From JAADHI01 sp964451325 (GTDB taxonomy: Bacteria; Nitrospirota; Nitrospiria; SBBL01; JAADHI01), in assembly GCA_964451325.1 (NCBI GenBank), contig CAYVHO010000001.1, positions 62,001-126,000 of the forward strand: DNA of 64,000 nt. The letters run 5' to 3'. The notes beneath the pieces are model-generated. The model searched no databases, was not told the origin of the DNA, and saw only the letters and a list, made by a program, of their open reading frames with translations. Each line of letters starts with the position of its first letter. The first letter of the stretch is position 1. The position numbers were made by a program, and so were the translations under genes. Below are positions 42,522 through 53,300 of this stretch, piece by piece.

Positions 42522-43883
42522 CTATTTTTTTAAGCGAAACAGGGCAGGGTCGAGTTGATGACGGTTGAGTAGTTTATAAAATTCGGTTCGGTTACGTTTG
42601 GCGATGTCGGCGGAGTGACTGACATTGCCATGCGTTATTTGCAGGAGTTGAATCAGGTAATCTCGTTCAAAACGATCTCGTGCGCCGCTGAAAGAAGGGA
42701 TTTCTTCGGGTTCGTCACGAATGGCTTTTTGGATGAGTGCTGCCGAGATAATAGGTGAAGTGGAGAGTGTGAGTGCATGTTCCACAACGTTTCTCAGTTG
42801 ACGGACATTTCCTGGCCAGGGTGCGGCGACGAGTAGTTTGATGGCATCAGGAGAAAAGCCCGTCATTTCCTTCGAGGATTGTTCGCACAGTTTATCGAGA
42901 AAGTGCCGAGCCAAGAGTGGGATGTCTTCACGTCGTTTTGAGAGTGGTGGCACTTCGAGCGTGACGACGACGAGTCGATAAAAGAGATCTTCCCTAAAAT
43001 TTCCATTTTTGATTTCCGCTTCCAGATCACGGTGGGAGGCGGATAAGACCCGTACGTTAATCGGTGTGCTTCGGGTTGAGCCCAAGGGTCTGATTTGTTT
43101 TTCTTGCAGGACACGCAGGAGTTTGCTTTGCAAGGTGGGTGGCATGTCTCCGATTTCATCTAAAAACAGGGTTCCGTCATTTGCGGCTTGAAAAAGTCCC
43201 TGTTTTTCTTGTGATGCGCCCGTGAAGGCGCCTTTGCTGTGTCCAAAAAGTTCTGATTCCAGCAGGGTTTCGGGAATGACGCAGCAGTTGATATCTATGA
43301 AGGGTTTCCCTCGGCGTGGACTGGCGTCATGAATGGCGCGTGCAAGCACTTCTTTGCCTGTGCCTGTTTCGCCATGAATAAAGGCGGATGCCTCACTTGC
43401 GGCAATGAGGCCTGCTTGGCTTATGAGCTCTTCCATGATGGGGCTGTGAGAAATGATGTGTTTTCGCCAGGCTGAGGGTTTTGCTTCAGGGGAGTCGGAT
43501 GGGGTATGTCCACTCCATTTGAGGGCTTTTTCGATGTGCTCAAGCAGAACTTTGCTGTCGAAGGGCTTGGTGAGAAAGCTGAAGACACCGCCCTTAATTG
43601 CAGTAACGGCTTCTGGAATGGTGCCGTGTGCCGTCAAAATAATAATGGGAAGTCCCGAGTGCCGTTTGTGGATGAGTTTGGCGAGTGCCATGCCATCCAT
43701 CCCGCCCATGCGTAGATCGGTGACAACCACATGAGGACGAAAGGTCGTGAGGTGGGCCAAGGCATTTTCAGCACTTTCCGATATTGCTACGGTGTAGCCC
43801 GTTGCCTTGAGTCTTAAGCTGAGGATGCCGAGCAGTGATTCGTCATCGTCTACGAGTAAAATACGCTGTTTGCATGGGTTCAT
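42522..43883 (-). CDS. glrR: NtrC-family response regulator, GlrR/QseF-like
   Basis: Sigma54-dependent activator, 453 residues. Receiver domain with VDDDES near residue 11 and phospho-acceptor Asp in VVTDLRMGGMDG. AAA+ domain with GETGTGKEVLARAIH (Walker A), ELFGHSKGAFTGA (sigma54 contact loop intact) and LFLDEIGDMP (Walker B). The C-terminal Fis-type helix-turn-helix is near residues 405-450. The order kinase, lipoprotein, regulator matches E. coli glrK-qseG-glrR. It overlaps the lipoprotein gene by four bases. Its likely target is the promoter directly downstream of it at 42358-42373. Confidence 0.9.
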   Translation of the reverse strand: MNPCKQRILLVDDDESLLGILSLRLKATGYTVAISESAENALAHLTTFRPHVVVTDLRMGGMDGMALAKLIHKRHSGLPIIILTAHGTIPEAVTAIKGGVFSFLTKPFDSKVLLEHIEKALKWSGHTPSDSPEAKPSAWRKHIISHSPIMEELISQAGLIAASEASAFIHGETGTGKEVLARAIHDASPRRGKPFIDINCCVIPETLLESELFGHSKGAFTGASQEKQGLFQAANDGTLFLDEIGDMPPTLQSKLLRVLQEKQIRPLGSTRSTPINVRVLSASHRDLEAEIKNGNFREDLFYRLVVVTLEVPPLSKRREDIPLLARHFLDKLCEQSSKEMTGFSPDAIKLLVAAPWPGNVRQLRNVVEHALTLSTSPIISAALIQKAIRDEPEEIPSFSGARDRFERDYLIQLLQITHGNVSHSADIAKRNRTEFYKLLNRHQLDPALFRLKK

Positions 43884-44518
43884 TTTTTTTCTGCTATTTT
43901 CGGATCTATGAGATTTTTTTCGATGGTTTTGAGTGCTTCGATCATTTTGTTCAATTTTTTGTTTTCCGCACGTCCTTTTTTGAATTGTTGGTTGAGTGTT
44001 TTATACGCTTTGTCCTGATTTTTAATTTTTTGGACGAAGGTGGCCAGTAAGTAGGAAAAATCTCGTAACATGGGGTCTAAACTCGTCGGGTTTTCCAGGT
44101 AGCGATTGAGTAGATCCAGTGACGCTTGTGTATCTCTGTGTTTTGTATTTGCAAAACCCAGAAGTATGGCCAGGCGCAGTCGATTGAGTGGACTGCTGTT
44201 TTCTGCGAATTCTTTTTGTGTTCGGGCATGTTCTTGTTTTAAGGCTTTTTCGGGCAGTGAGTTTAAAAAGCGAAAATAGCTCACGATGACGGCGATTTCG
44301 ATGGGTTTTTCGGGGACTTCTTCTTTTTGAGCTTTTTTTTCGGGCCTCTCTGTTTGTTTTTCTGCTTGTTTAGTTTCTTTTTGAATGATTTTTTCAGGTG
44401 CAGGCTTTTCCAAAGGGATGACTTTAGTGACAAGGGTTTGTTTTCCCGTATATTGACAGCTTGTGAGTAGCACTGTGCCTAAGAGGCATAAACTCAGAAT
44501 GGTTTGCATACGATCCAT
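43880..44518 (-). CDS. Lipoprotein between kinase and regulator, QseG-like
   Basis: 212-residue lipoprotein: lipobox LLTSC near residue 21, then a Pro/Lys/Glu-rich linker and a helical C-terminal domain (LPEKALKQEHARTQ, LRLAILLGFANTKHRDTQASLDLLNRYLEN split in the chain). Position and size match QseG, an outer-membrane lipoprotein that controls the GlrK/QseE kinase. It overlaps both neighbours by one to four bases. The QseG identification rests mainly on gene order and lipoprotein nature. Confidence 0.75.
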   Translation of the reverse strand: MDRMQTILSLCLLGTVLLTSCQYTGKQTLVTKVIPLEKPAPEKIIQKETKQAEKQTERPEKKAQKEEVPEKPIEIAVIVSYFRFLNSLPEKALKQEHARTQKEFAENSSPLNRLRLAILLGFANTKHRDTQASLDLLNRYLENPTSLDPMLRDFSYLLATFVQKIKNQDKAYKTLNQQFKKGRAENKKLNKMIEALKTIEKNLIDPKIAEKK

Positions 44519-45960
44519 TAGAGCTCCTTAAAGGGATTGATGGGGAGTTTCACGCAGATGTGAGCCCCCTTTGCGCTTCCATTTTCTAAAATTTCAATCG
44601 TGCCGTGATGGGCCAGGACGTATTCTTTGGCCAAGGAGAGTCCAATCCCTGTGCCTTCCACATCTGTTCCCGCTTGTCGTCTGCCTTGATAAAACGCATC
44701 AAAAACGCGGGCCTTATCGTCTGGATCAATGCCAGGCCCCGCATCAATGACATCCAGTCTCATCTCATGACCGTTTTCTGTCAAGTTAATTTCTATCGTC
44801 CCCGCAATGGGTGAAAATTTAACGGCATTTGAAACCAAGTTGTCAAGTACGACCGCAAGTTTGTTTTCGTCACCCGAAATGCTTTGTGTGCTGAGTTTGA
44901 GATCAACATGGATTTTCCGTGCCATGAGGGTCAAGTGGTGATCGGCCAAAACTTTTTCAATCAGTCGACCAATCACGACCGGTGTGAGGGTGAAGGTTGC
45001 GTGTCGTTCGAGTACAACGCTGAAATTGAGCAGATTTTCAATCATTTTTTGCAGGGCGATCATGCTTTGATGAAGAATTTCAACGACCTTGCGCTGCTCC
45101 TTATTGAGTGTGCCCACCACTTCATCTCTAAGCAGTTCTGCGCCCGCCCGTGAGGCCGTGAGCGGGGTTTTGAGCTCATGAGAAACATGTCTGAGGAATT
45201 GAATCTTTTGTTCTTCTAATTCTTTGAGGCGGGAACGTAACCAGTCGAGTCGTGTGCCGAGGACTTGCAAGTCTCGTGGCCCTGAGATGGTAATTTTTTC
45301 AGGCAGGGTGTTGTCTCCTAATTTTCGGATGGCCTGATCAATTTGTCGGATGGGGCGTGCAATGAGGAGCGTGAAGACGATGACTAAGGCTAGGACGATG
45401 GGGGTAATGCCCATGGCTTGCCAGACGAGCAGTTGCTGCGTTTCTTTACCGCGACGTTCCATAAGCTCTATTTTCTGGCTCACGAGCCCGCGATTTTCGG
45501 TCAAAATCAACTGTGCAAGTGCGGTCAAGGCCGTGAATTTTGTGACGGCGACTTTGCCTTCTTCTGCATCGTGGGGGATGCGTTTCAGCTTATGGTAGAG
45601 CTCTTTTTCGCTGCGCATGAGTTGGGCGACGGAATCGCGTTGTTTTCCTTCTGAGAGTCGAGAGAGGCTATTTGCGGTGTTCTGTAATTCTTGATGTGAT
45701 TTTTCATAGAGTTGGAAGAGGGTTTTGTCTCCAAGTACCTGAAATTGTCGGATGTTGCGTTCCATTTTTTTGATTTGCTCAACGAGGGTGATGCTGCCTT
45801 TTGTGGCTTGTACGGCTTGAAAGAGGTCTTTTTGGCTTTGGTCAAGCAGTCGATCTACGGAGATCACGGCGTAAATGAGTGAAAAGATAAGTGGCAGTGT
45901 GACCAGAGAAAAACCGGTGAGTACGAGACTGAGGACCGATTTTGGACGAAAAAGTCTCAT
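44518..45960 (-). CDS. glrK: Sensor histidine kinase, GlrK/QseE-like
   Basis: 480-residue membrane kinase. Two transmembrane segments near residues 10-33 and 175-197 surround a periplasmic sensor. A HAMP region follows, then HisKA with phospho-acceptor His in HVSHELKTPLTASRAGAELL. The ATPase domain has DNLVSNAVKFSP, DAGPGIDPDD and GTGIGLSLAKEYV. The start is ATG 45960, overlapping the hflX stop as ATGA. The signal is unknown. In enterobacteria the system responds to envelope and cell-wall precursor status, and amino-sugar genes are elsewhere in this window. Confidence 0.88.
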   Translation of the reverse strand: MRLFRPKSVLSLVLTGFSLVTLPLIFSLIYAVISVDRLLDQSQKDLFQAVQATKGSITLVEQIKKMERNIRQFQVLGDKTLFQLYEKSHQELQNTANSLSRLSEGKQRDSVAQLMRSEKELYHKLKRIPHDAEEGKVAVTKFTALTALAQLILTENRGLVSQKIELMERRGKETQQLLVWQAMGITPIVLALVIVFTLLIARPIRQIDQAIRKLGDNTLPEKITISGPRDLQVLGTRLDWLRSRLKELEEQKIQFLRHVSHELKTPLTASRAGAELLRDEVVGTLNKEQRKVVEILHQSMIALQKMIENLLNFSVVLERHATFTLTPVVIGRLIEKVLADHHLTLMARKIHVDLKLSTQSISGDENKLAVVLDNLVSNAVKFSPIAGTIEINLTENGHEMRLDVIDAGPGIDPDDKARVFDAFYQGRRQAGTDVEGTGIGLSLAKEYVLAHHGTIEILENGSAKGAHICVKLPINPFKEL

Positions 45961-47381
45961 CAAACATTCTCTGTCGTTGACTTCCAAAGATCGTGTTCAA
46001 TGGTATTCAAAAGTGGGATGAGTTTTTTCGGATTTAAGGCCGTAATGCCAATGGCCCGATGTCTCTTGCAAAGCATCTGGGCAGTCTCTGCATCCACACG
46101 ATCTATCTTGTTGAGGACCAATAGGCAGGGTGTTTCAGACAGGCCTAGGTCTTTGAGCAGAGTTTCGACGGTTTGTATTTGTTGTTCGAGCCTGGGGTTG
46201 CTGATGTCGGCCAAGTGGATGAGCAAGTGTGCATCGCGCAATTCGTCCAATGTGGATCGAAAGGCCCCCAGCAGTGCTGGGGGCAGGGATTGGATAAAAC
46301 CGACGGTATCGGTGAGGATGACTTCACGTTCTCTTGGAAAACGCAATCTACGTGTGGCTGTATCGAGTGTAGCGAAGAGCAGGTTTTTTGTTTCGACATG
46401 ACTTTCGGTTAATTGGTTGAGCAGTGTGGATTTTCCGGCGTTGGTGTAACCTACAATAGAGGCGATGGGGATTTCATTACGGGTGCGTTTTTGACGACGT
46501 AAGGTGCGGGCTTCGGCCAAAGACTCATGCTCACGCTCTAAATGCGCAATGCGATCCCGTGCGCGCCGTAGGTCAATTTCGAGACGGGTTTCACCGGGGC
46601 CGCGACCGCCAATACCTCCGGTTAGTCGGGAGAGGGCGGTGCTCCTTTGTGAAAGACGCGGTAAACGGTAGCGCAGTTGTGCCAGCTCGACCTGGACTTT
46701 CGCTTCGCGTGTGAGTGCCCGCTGTGCAAAAATATCCAGGATGAGTTGTGTTCGGTCGAGCACTTTCATTTCTGTGACTTCCGCAATGCTCCTGATTTGA
46801 AGGGGGCTGAGGTTTTGGTTGAAAATCAGTAGATCAGCCTGTTGCTGCATGGCGTTGATGACCACTTCTTTGAGCTTGCCTTCCCCCATCAAATATTTGG
46901 CATTGAACTGTTTGGGTCTTTGAATCATCTGCCCGATAGGGACAAGTGCTGCCGATTTGGACAATTCGCTTAACTCGTCCATTTCGGCTTCCTGGTCTAT
47001 TTTGGAGGCTTTTGAGACGCTGACGAGGATGGCGCGATTTTTTTTTCCCGTATCGTGGGTATTGTCTCGTTGCAGGTCAAACTCTGCTTCGAGCTCATCA
47101 AGAAAAGGTTTCAGTTCAAGGTCAATTTGATGAATTTGTTTGGGGGGGTGGACTTCGATCTGTTTCCCACTGGGGCCGGGTGGAAGCAGGTGTGCCATAA
47201 AAACGGCTCCGGGTGAGCCATCGGACTGTATTCCGATGGCGGCGATTAAATCAAGACGGAGCAAGGCCAAATCCGTCAAATCATCTTGAGAGAGGGCTTC
47301 ACTTTTGAGGTGGGTGTGAATGAGTCTAATGCCACGGAGCTGGCGTTTTCCGGGTCGAAGTTGGGAAAGGTCAGGAATCAT
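45960..47381 (-). CDS. hflX: GTPase HflX (ribosome rescue/splitting)
   Basis: Ribosome-associated GTPase. The N-terminal HflX domain contains FNAKYLMGEGKL and LIFNQNLSPLQIRSI, then GGIGGRGPGETRLEIDLRRAR. The G domain has GYTNAGKSTLLNQL, DTVGFIQSLP and LNKID. From the first ATG it is 473 residues. The frame is open a further 75 codons upstream, and the extra sequence matches the usual long HflX N-terminus (IHGTTLGLKKSHLKRLDK, SRRRIKTDQVIPFELAHLL). However, it has no ATG, GTG or TTG start before a TAG at 47613-47615; ATT at 47604-47606 is a candidate. Confidence 0.9.
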   Translation of the reverse strand: MIPDLSQLRPGKRQLRGIRLIHTHLKSEALSQDDLTDLALLRLDLIAAIGIQSDGSPGAVFMAHLLPPGPSGKQIEVHPPKQIHQIDLELKPFLDELEAEFDLQRDNTHDTGKKNRAILVSVSKASKIDQEAEMDELSELSKSAALVPIGQMIQRPKQFNAKYLMGEGKLKEVVINAMQQQADLLIFNQNLSPLQIRSIAEVTEMKVLDRTQLILDIFAQRALTREAKVQVELAQLRYRLPRLSQRSTALSRLTGGIGGRGPGETRLEIDLRRARDRIAHLEREHESLAEARTLRRQKRTRNEIPIASIVGYTNAGKSTLLNQLTESHVETKNLLFATLDTATRRLRFPREREVILTDTVGFIQSLPPALLGAFRSTLDELRDAHLLIHLADISNPRLEQQIQTVETLLKDLGLSETPCLLVLNKIDRVDAETAQMLCKRHRAIGITALNPKKLIPLLNTIEHDLWKSTTENV

Positions 47382-47764
47382 GATCTGACGCTGGTCTCCG
47401 ACAATGATCGCATGAATGGTCCCTTCACGCCCGACGAGAATGCCAATTTGACGTTTGATTTCCTGTGACAGTGCAGTTAGGAGATGTGCAAGTTCAAAGG
47501 GGATGACCTGGTCTGTCTTTATTCTCCGACGGCTGATCTTATCCAGGCGTTTGAGGTGGCTTTTTTTTAAGCCTAGGGTCGTGCCGTGAATGTCCGTAGA
47601 TTGAATCCTTATCTATAGATTATCAGGGTTTTTATTAGACGAAGGTCCTTCTAATTTGATGGCAAACATTCTAGCATCTTCTTTCCTGGAAATCGAATCA
47701 GGTTTGTTTTTCAAGGGGCTCAATGGTAATATGCGCTTCTTACACATTTGGGGGAAAAGGAAGC

Positions 47765-48787
47765 GTGTTGTCATTGATTTCAAAACAGAGACTCAAGCAC
47801 GCCGTAATCGTTTTGATGGTGTTGCTCTTGTCGCCTTCGGTTCTGATGGCCCTTACCGCCAAGGATAAGGCCGAGGCGGAAGCCTATTACGAAGAAGGGA
47901 AGGCATTAAACAAGCAGCGCATGTTTAATGAGTCTATTATGCAGTTTGCGCAAGCCTTAAGACTCAATGCCAATGAGCATAAATACCACCGCGCCTTGCA
48001 GCGGACCTACTTGGCGATCCGTCGTGGGCCAAATGGCGTGCGTTATTATGAGGCCATGGTGCGTGATTATCCGAACAATCCGATCGTGCGTTATTGGATG
48101 GGGCGTTTTTATTTGGGGACAAAGGCGCTTGAACGGGCGACTGACGAATTTAAAAAATCGTCTGAGCTCGCGCCAAACGACGAACACGCGTTTATTTCTC
48201 TCGGTCATATCGCAACGCGTTTGGGACGACTTGATGAGGGTTTAGAAGCCTATCTGAGGGCAGATGCACTCGTACCGAATATTCCTGTTGTGAAAGTCGG
48301 GATGGGTAATATTTATTTTGAAAAAGGCCAGTATGACCTGGCTGAAAAAGTGTACAAGATTGCCTTAAAGAAGGACCCCTCGTATTTGGAGGCCCGCTAT
48401 AATTTGGGTTTGATTTTTGAGAAAAAAGGGGAGTATGGCGAAGCTGCTGAACAATGGGGTTTGATGATTGAAGAAGACCCGAATGAATCGAGTGCGCGTG
48501 AGCAGCTGGCGAGACTTTATTTTCGGGCAAAGCGCTACATCGACGCCGTTCGAGAGTATGCCACGCTTTCGCTTGTGAAATTGGATGATCCTAAAGTATT
48601 TATGGCTTTGGGTGAGTCTCAAGTCCTTTTGGCGGCACGGCTCCCTGATATGGCCGATCGAAAACTACTCCAAAAAAGGGCGATTGAGAGCTTTAATCGC
48701 ACCCTTGAGTTGCAGCCAAAAAATGAAAAAGCGCGTCAGTATGTTGAACGTTTGAAAAAAATTGAAATTCCGGACGGAAGCAAATAA
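47765..48787 (+). CDS. Exported TPR protein, ~340 aa
   Basis: Exported TPR protein: signal peptide (hydrophobic HAVIVLMVLLLSPS, then VLMALTAKD) followed by about seven TPR units (for example YYEEGKALNKQRMFNESIMQF, AFISLGHIATRLGRLDEGL, YLEARYNLGLIFEKKGEYGEA). GTG 47765 has AAGGA about five bases upstream; ATG 47723 is a longer option. The gene diverges from hflX and precedes two small exported-protein genes. It is a protein-interaction scaffold of unknown partner. Confidence 0.72.
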   Translation: MLSLISKQRLKHAVIVLMVLLLSPSVLMALTAKDKAEAEAYYEEGKALNKQRMFNESIMQFAQALRLNANEHKYHRALQRTYLAIRRGPNGVRYYEAMVRDYPNNPIVRYWMGRFYLGTKALERATDEFKKSSELAPNDEHAFISLGHIATRLGRLDEGLEAYLRADALVPNIPVVKVGMGNIYFEKGQYDLAEKVYKIALKKDPSYLEARYNLGLIFEKKGEYGEAAEQWGLMIEEDPNESSAREQLARLYFRAKRYIDAVREYATLSLVKLDDPKVFMALGESQVLLAARLPDMADRKLLQKRAIESFNRTLELQPKNEKARQYVERLKKIEIPDGSK

Positions 48788-48844
48788 GGATAGGTTCATC
48801 TACACGCCCTTGCATATCGTGGGGTTAAAATCGAGAGGTTTCAT

Positions 48845-49432
48845 TTGAGTTTTTTCAACAGAAAAAGTACAGGCAGCCTGATTCTCTTGGTCGTATTAGC
48901 CATTTTATTTGCAGTTGAAGATGCGAATGCTTTTGTCGCGAAAGAGTCCTATGACTGTCAAGCCGAAGGCAATCGTGACATTAAAACAACCCTTGAACTC
49001 AAATTGGCCAAGAAAAAATATAGAAAGCAAAAACGTGAGCTCAAAAAAGAGCTTCAGGAAAATTATGAGGCTTTAAAAATTCGCTTAGTCTTTTTCCCTT
49101 TCCTTGACCCCCCGATGAATATCGGCATCGGTAAATGTGTTTCGGCGGAAGACGGTCGTCTGGCGATTAAGGAAGCCATCAAACTTAATCGAGGGATTGA
49201 TCGAGTGATCATGCAGGAATTCATGCCACATCACTGGGTTAAAGTCGGGGCCACTGATCTTGCTGAATTGACTTTTATTCCGATCACGCCCGAAGATCTG
49301 CTGCGTTTGTCTGAGCCTTCTCTTTCGACCAAAGCTTTTCAAAAAATCTACAGAAATTTGTCTGCTTTAAGAGAGCGTAAGCTGCTTTTTGGTCTGGGTA
49401 TTCGAAAAATTGAGGTCGATGAGTCGGAGTAG
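48845..49432 (+). CDS. Exported hypothetical protein, 195 aa
   Basis: Exported protein: TTG start at 48845, eight bases after GAGAGG, a signal peptide ending DANAFVA, and a Lys/Glu-rich helical stretch (about residues 45-75). A compact domain follows with FFPFLDPPMNIGIGKCVSAEDG, then HHWVKVGATDLAELTFIP and a final charged helix. Two cysteines (SYDC, GKCV) could form a disulfide. No family is recognised. It overlaps the next gene by 14 bases, so they are probably co-made. Confidence 0.6.
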   Translation: MSFFNRKSTGSLILLVVLAILFAVEDANAFVAKESYDCQAEGNRDIKTTLELKLAKKKYRKQKRELKKELQENYEALKIRLVFFPFLDPPMNIGIGKCVSAEDGRLAIKEAIKLNRGIDRVIMQEFMPHHWVKVGATDLAELTFIPITPEDLLRLSEPSLSTKAFQKIYRNLSALRERKLLFGLGIRKIEVDESE

Positions 49433-49844
49433 GGCTTTGTCTGTAAAAAAAAGAGCGCTTTTTTTGACCCTCTTTTTTTTTGTAGGCATGGGGCATATTT
49501 CGGATCTGCGGTTGTTGCCCGTGTCTGAGGCAGCCGACCGAGACGCCTCAATGATTGAGGTCTTAGCGCACGGTTATCGCATCGATGAAGCTTGGCAGAA
49601 GATTGGCAAAACCAAATATTTTTGGAAAGTGACTTTTCAGAATCACGCAAAGAAACGTAAACGCGTCTTTGCGTATTATTATCTCTTGGATGCTGAAGGT
49701 GTGCCGCTGGCTCGTAATGTTGCTAATCGTTATGTCGGGCCGCAAGAAACGGTTGAGATTATTGCTGATTCCTATATTTTGACCCAAAAAGTTCCCCAGG
49801 TCATGGACAGTCGTGTGAAAGTGAAGGTCGGTTTCCCAAATTAA
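49419..49844 (+). CDS. Exported beta-sandwich-like protein, 141 aa
   Basis: Exported protein with a signal peptide (hydrophobic FLTLFFFVGMG). A beta-rich domain follows with HGYRIDEAWQKIGKTKYFWKVTF split over two strands, NHAKKRKRVFAYYYLLDAEG, and YVGPQETVEIIAD. It recalls small FxLYD/YcfL-like domains that bind peptides or sugars, but the match is only by pattern. The start is ATG 49419, overlapping the previous gene. It ends a three-gene group 500 bases before the multicopper oxidase. Confidence 0.58.
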   Translation: MSRSRALSVKKRALFLTLFFFVGMGHISDLRLLPVSEAADRDASMIEVLAHGYRIDEAWQKIGKTKYFWKVTFQNHAKKRKRVFAYYYLLDAEGVPLARNVANRYVGPQETVEIIADSYILTQKVPQVMDSRVKVKVGFPN

Positions 49845-50127
49845 AATATATAGAGGGGGGACTACGGCCTTCTACACCAAATGAAGTCTTGGTCGTGTCT
49901 CCAGTAGAGAGTCTTTCTCGTTTTTTCGATTTTTATCTTTAAACTTAATAAATTGGTAAGCTGTATATCCCGAAACGAATTTTTATTTGTCGTTTTTCCC
50001 TTCCTTTCTCTTGTTCCGTTCCTTGAGCCCAAAAACGTCTATTGCCTTAGACACTTTTTGTATTTTTGTTGAATTTTTAAACGTAAGCTGCTGTTTTTGT
50101 CGATAAAAATACACATGTAAAAATTGC

Positions 50128-50156
50128 TTGACACTTTTGGGATGCCGTGGTAAATT
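50128..50156 (+). promoter_or_regulatory. Sigma70-type promoter upstream of the multicopper oxidase
   Basis: TTGACA (50128-50133), 17-bp spacer, TAAATT (50151-50156), in the 512-bp gap before the oxidase. Just after it is CCCCG/CGGGG (50159-50163, 50171-50175). A 10-bp direct repeat AAACGTAAGC occurs at 50079-50088 and 50265-50274, on either side of the promoter. The rest of 49845-50356 holds nothing else recognised. Confidence 0.6.
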
Positions 50157-50356
50157 TTCCCCGTTTTTGGCGGGGGTCAAGTAAATGCCGGAGTTGAAAA
50201 CCAACAAGTCTTTCCACAGCGGTTTTGTGCGCTTGCGCGGTACCGTGAGTTTGTTTCTATTTCTAAACGTAAGCGACACGTTAAATATCAGCAAAAATGA
50301 ATATGAAACCATTTAAGATTGATCACAACGCAGAAGGAAAAAAGGAGAGCACAATA

Positions 50357-53300
50357 ATGGAGAACACGAAAAAGAATTTTTTGAGTGTCTTCTTTGCTTT
50401 CGTTCTTATTTTCTCGACACAGGTCTGGGCATTGGCCAGTGGGGACGACCATTCGCATTCTGAAGATTCGAGTGCGACCTTGGTTGCTTCGACGGACTGG
50501 AAAATGAAGTTGAAAGCCCAGATCCAGAGAGAAGAGACGAAAGAAGGAGATACCGGCCGTGCGGCCCAGGTTGACAAGGCCATGGGTGCCTTGATGGACG
50601 AGATCAGAGGCCATGCCGAAGAAACGGGCAATGCCGGCCCTTTTAGTCATTTAAGTACGATGCAGCAAATGGACAGAAGTTGGTTCCTTGGTCCTACAGG
50701 TGCGGGAGAATCTGTTGTTGAAGGTGCACGCTGTCCCAGCACTGCGCCCGTGAAGGAATTGGACATTACTGCGATCAACGTTGAAATCACCCTGAATCAA
50801 TGGCTTGATTTTCACCCGGGCTACATGTATGCGATTACGGCAGATTTGCCTAGAATTCGGGAAGAAGAAGATCTGAACAGGGAAGCAAGATCAGCCGCCG
50901 GATATGATCCAGGTTCCATTTCTTTGGGGCTTCAGACGGATAAAATTCAACCCCTTGTTATTCGCGGTAATCAAGGTGATTGTATGATCATTACCTTCCG
51001 GAATGAAATTGAAGACGAAGATGCTGGTCTGCACATTCATGGCTCCAGTCAGATCATTCAATCGACCGGACAGCCCGCGACTTCCGTTAATCCGGATTCT
51101 AATGTTCCTGCAGGGAAAAGCGTTGTCTTTGAATGGTACATTCAGCCGGACGAGCAGGAAGGCGCACATGCTTTTCATAGCCATGCCGGACGTGAGCCAG
51201 GTAGCCTTGGACTGATCGGGACTTTTATTGTTGAGCCAATGGGCGCAGTTTATCTCGATCCGATTACAGGCAAAGAAGCCCAAAGCGGTTGGCAGATGAT
51301 GATTGCCTATGACGATAAAATCGATCCTATTTCAAAGGATTTCAGAGAGTTCACAATTGTCTACCACGAAGTGGGTGATGAGTCTTTTCGTCCTTTGAAC
51401 CGTGACGGGGAAATGATCCCTCAGCGTGACCCGAATACGGATGCCTACCGGCCGTCTGCGCGTGCGATTAACTTCCGTTCAGAGCCTTTCGGGATCAACA
51501 ATCTGGCCATGCAGGAAAAGTATTTTCACTTTGAAGATGAGTCCCTGGCCTACAGCTCTTATACCTTTGGCGATGCACCGACAACGATTCCTCGTTCTTA
51601 CATGGGTGATCCGGCAAAATTCCGTTTGGTGCATGGTGGTGGCGAGGTTTTTCACTCCCACCATCCGCATGGGGGAACCATTCGTTGGCTCCGCCAGCCC
51701 AAAGCAGATGGCAAAGGGGAGGAACTCTTGACCGCCGCTTGGAACAACCCGGTGAAGTTCCCTGTGATTCGAACCGTTTCGGATCGTGTTGACGTTGAAG
51801 TCATTGGGCCATCCGAAGTTTTAGACCTTCAGACCGAATGTGGATCAGGCCTTTGCCAGCAATTGGCGGGAGACTTTCTCTTTCACTGCCATGTTGCACA
51901 TCATTATGTGGCAGGAATGTGGGGCTACTGGCGTGTGTACAATACCATCCAGTCTGGCGACTATCCCTTTGTGAGCACCGATGCGATGGTGCCTTTGCAT
52001 GAGCTGCCCGATCGTAAGGGGCGTATGCAAAAGCCTGTGACCTCTGACAAACTGGTCGGCAAGACAATGGACTGGTTTGACAAAAAATGGAACATCACCA
52101 AGAAAACTTCGGATTGGTCAAAAGACATTCCAGATGTCTCAATTAAGGATTGGGTCAAGATGTTGCTGCCACCTGCGGGTGAACCGGGTCACACTTCAGA
52201 CGAAAAAGGCCAAATTATGGCTTATGATGCAACCGTCTGGGATTGGACCTGGAAGGGACTCAAGGCCATGGGCGAAAAGGAAGAGACCGGTCAATTTGCG
52301 CATCCGAAATATAAGTCGCCTATGCCGGGGAAACGACCGCCGATTCTGTTTGAACGAAAAACAGGGAAACTCGCGTGGCCACACTTCAAACCGCATTTTG
52401 GTAAACGGGTGCCGTTTGCCCGTCATCATGGCCCGGCCCCTTGGTTAGAGCCTTTCCATATGGACAAGAATAACGGTTCATTGGCTGGTGACCCGGGTAG
52501 TATAGGCGCACCGGGTGAAGAAACGACTCAGCCCGCCCGTCCGGGTGAGCACGGTCGTTGGAGTCTTTGTCCTGAAGGCGCGGGTCGGAAACAATACACC
52601 ATTCACTTTATTGAAACGCCGATTACCATGAACGATGGTATTGGCGATCAGAAAAAAGTGATTGATCCAAACGGTCTGATCTACGTCTTACATGAAGACG
52701 TGGCCAAAGTGCGCGCCAATTCGGATTTGGCGAAACCTTTGGTTTATCGGGCGAATGTCTATGATTGCATCGACGTCATTTTGAAGAGTGAGTGGGTGGA
52801 TAACAACCCCACCAACTTCCAGATGTCCAAGATCAATATCCATCCGCATTTCATCCAGTTTGACAATCAGGCCTCCGATGGCGTGATTACCGGTTTCTCT
52901 TATGACCAGTCGATGCGTCCGTTTACGATGTTGGGTAAAACAGAAACACGCGGTTTACCCGCGCCGATGAATTCCCTTCAGATGGCTGACACCGAAATTG
53001 GTGCCATGCAAATCAAAATCAAAATGGGTAAGGGCGCAACGCCTTTCCATGAAAACACCGATATCATGATTGGGATGCATCAGGTCGAGACCGTTGAAGT
53101 CCGTTGGATTCGGAAGATCGAACATGATGCCAAAACCGGTGTGGATACGCTTACCTTTAGTGAGCCCTTGACACATGCGCACAAAAAAGATGAGATTGTC
53201 TCCACTGAGTTTGTCCGCTATCGTCTCTGGGCAGATGCCGATGTGGGTACCGTCTTCTGGCATGATCATGCTTTAGGCGCAACCACTTGGCCGCATGGCG

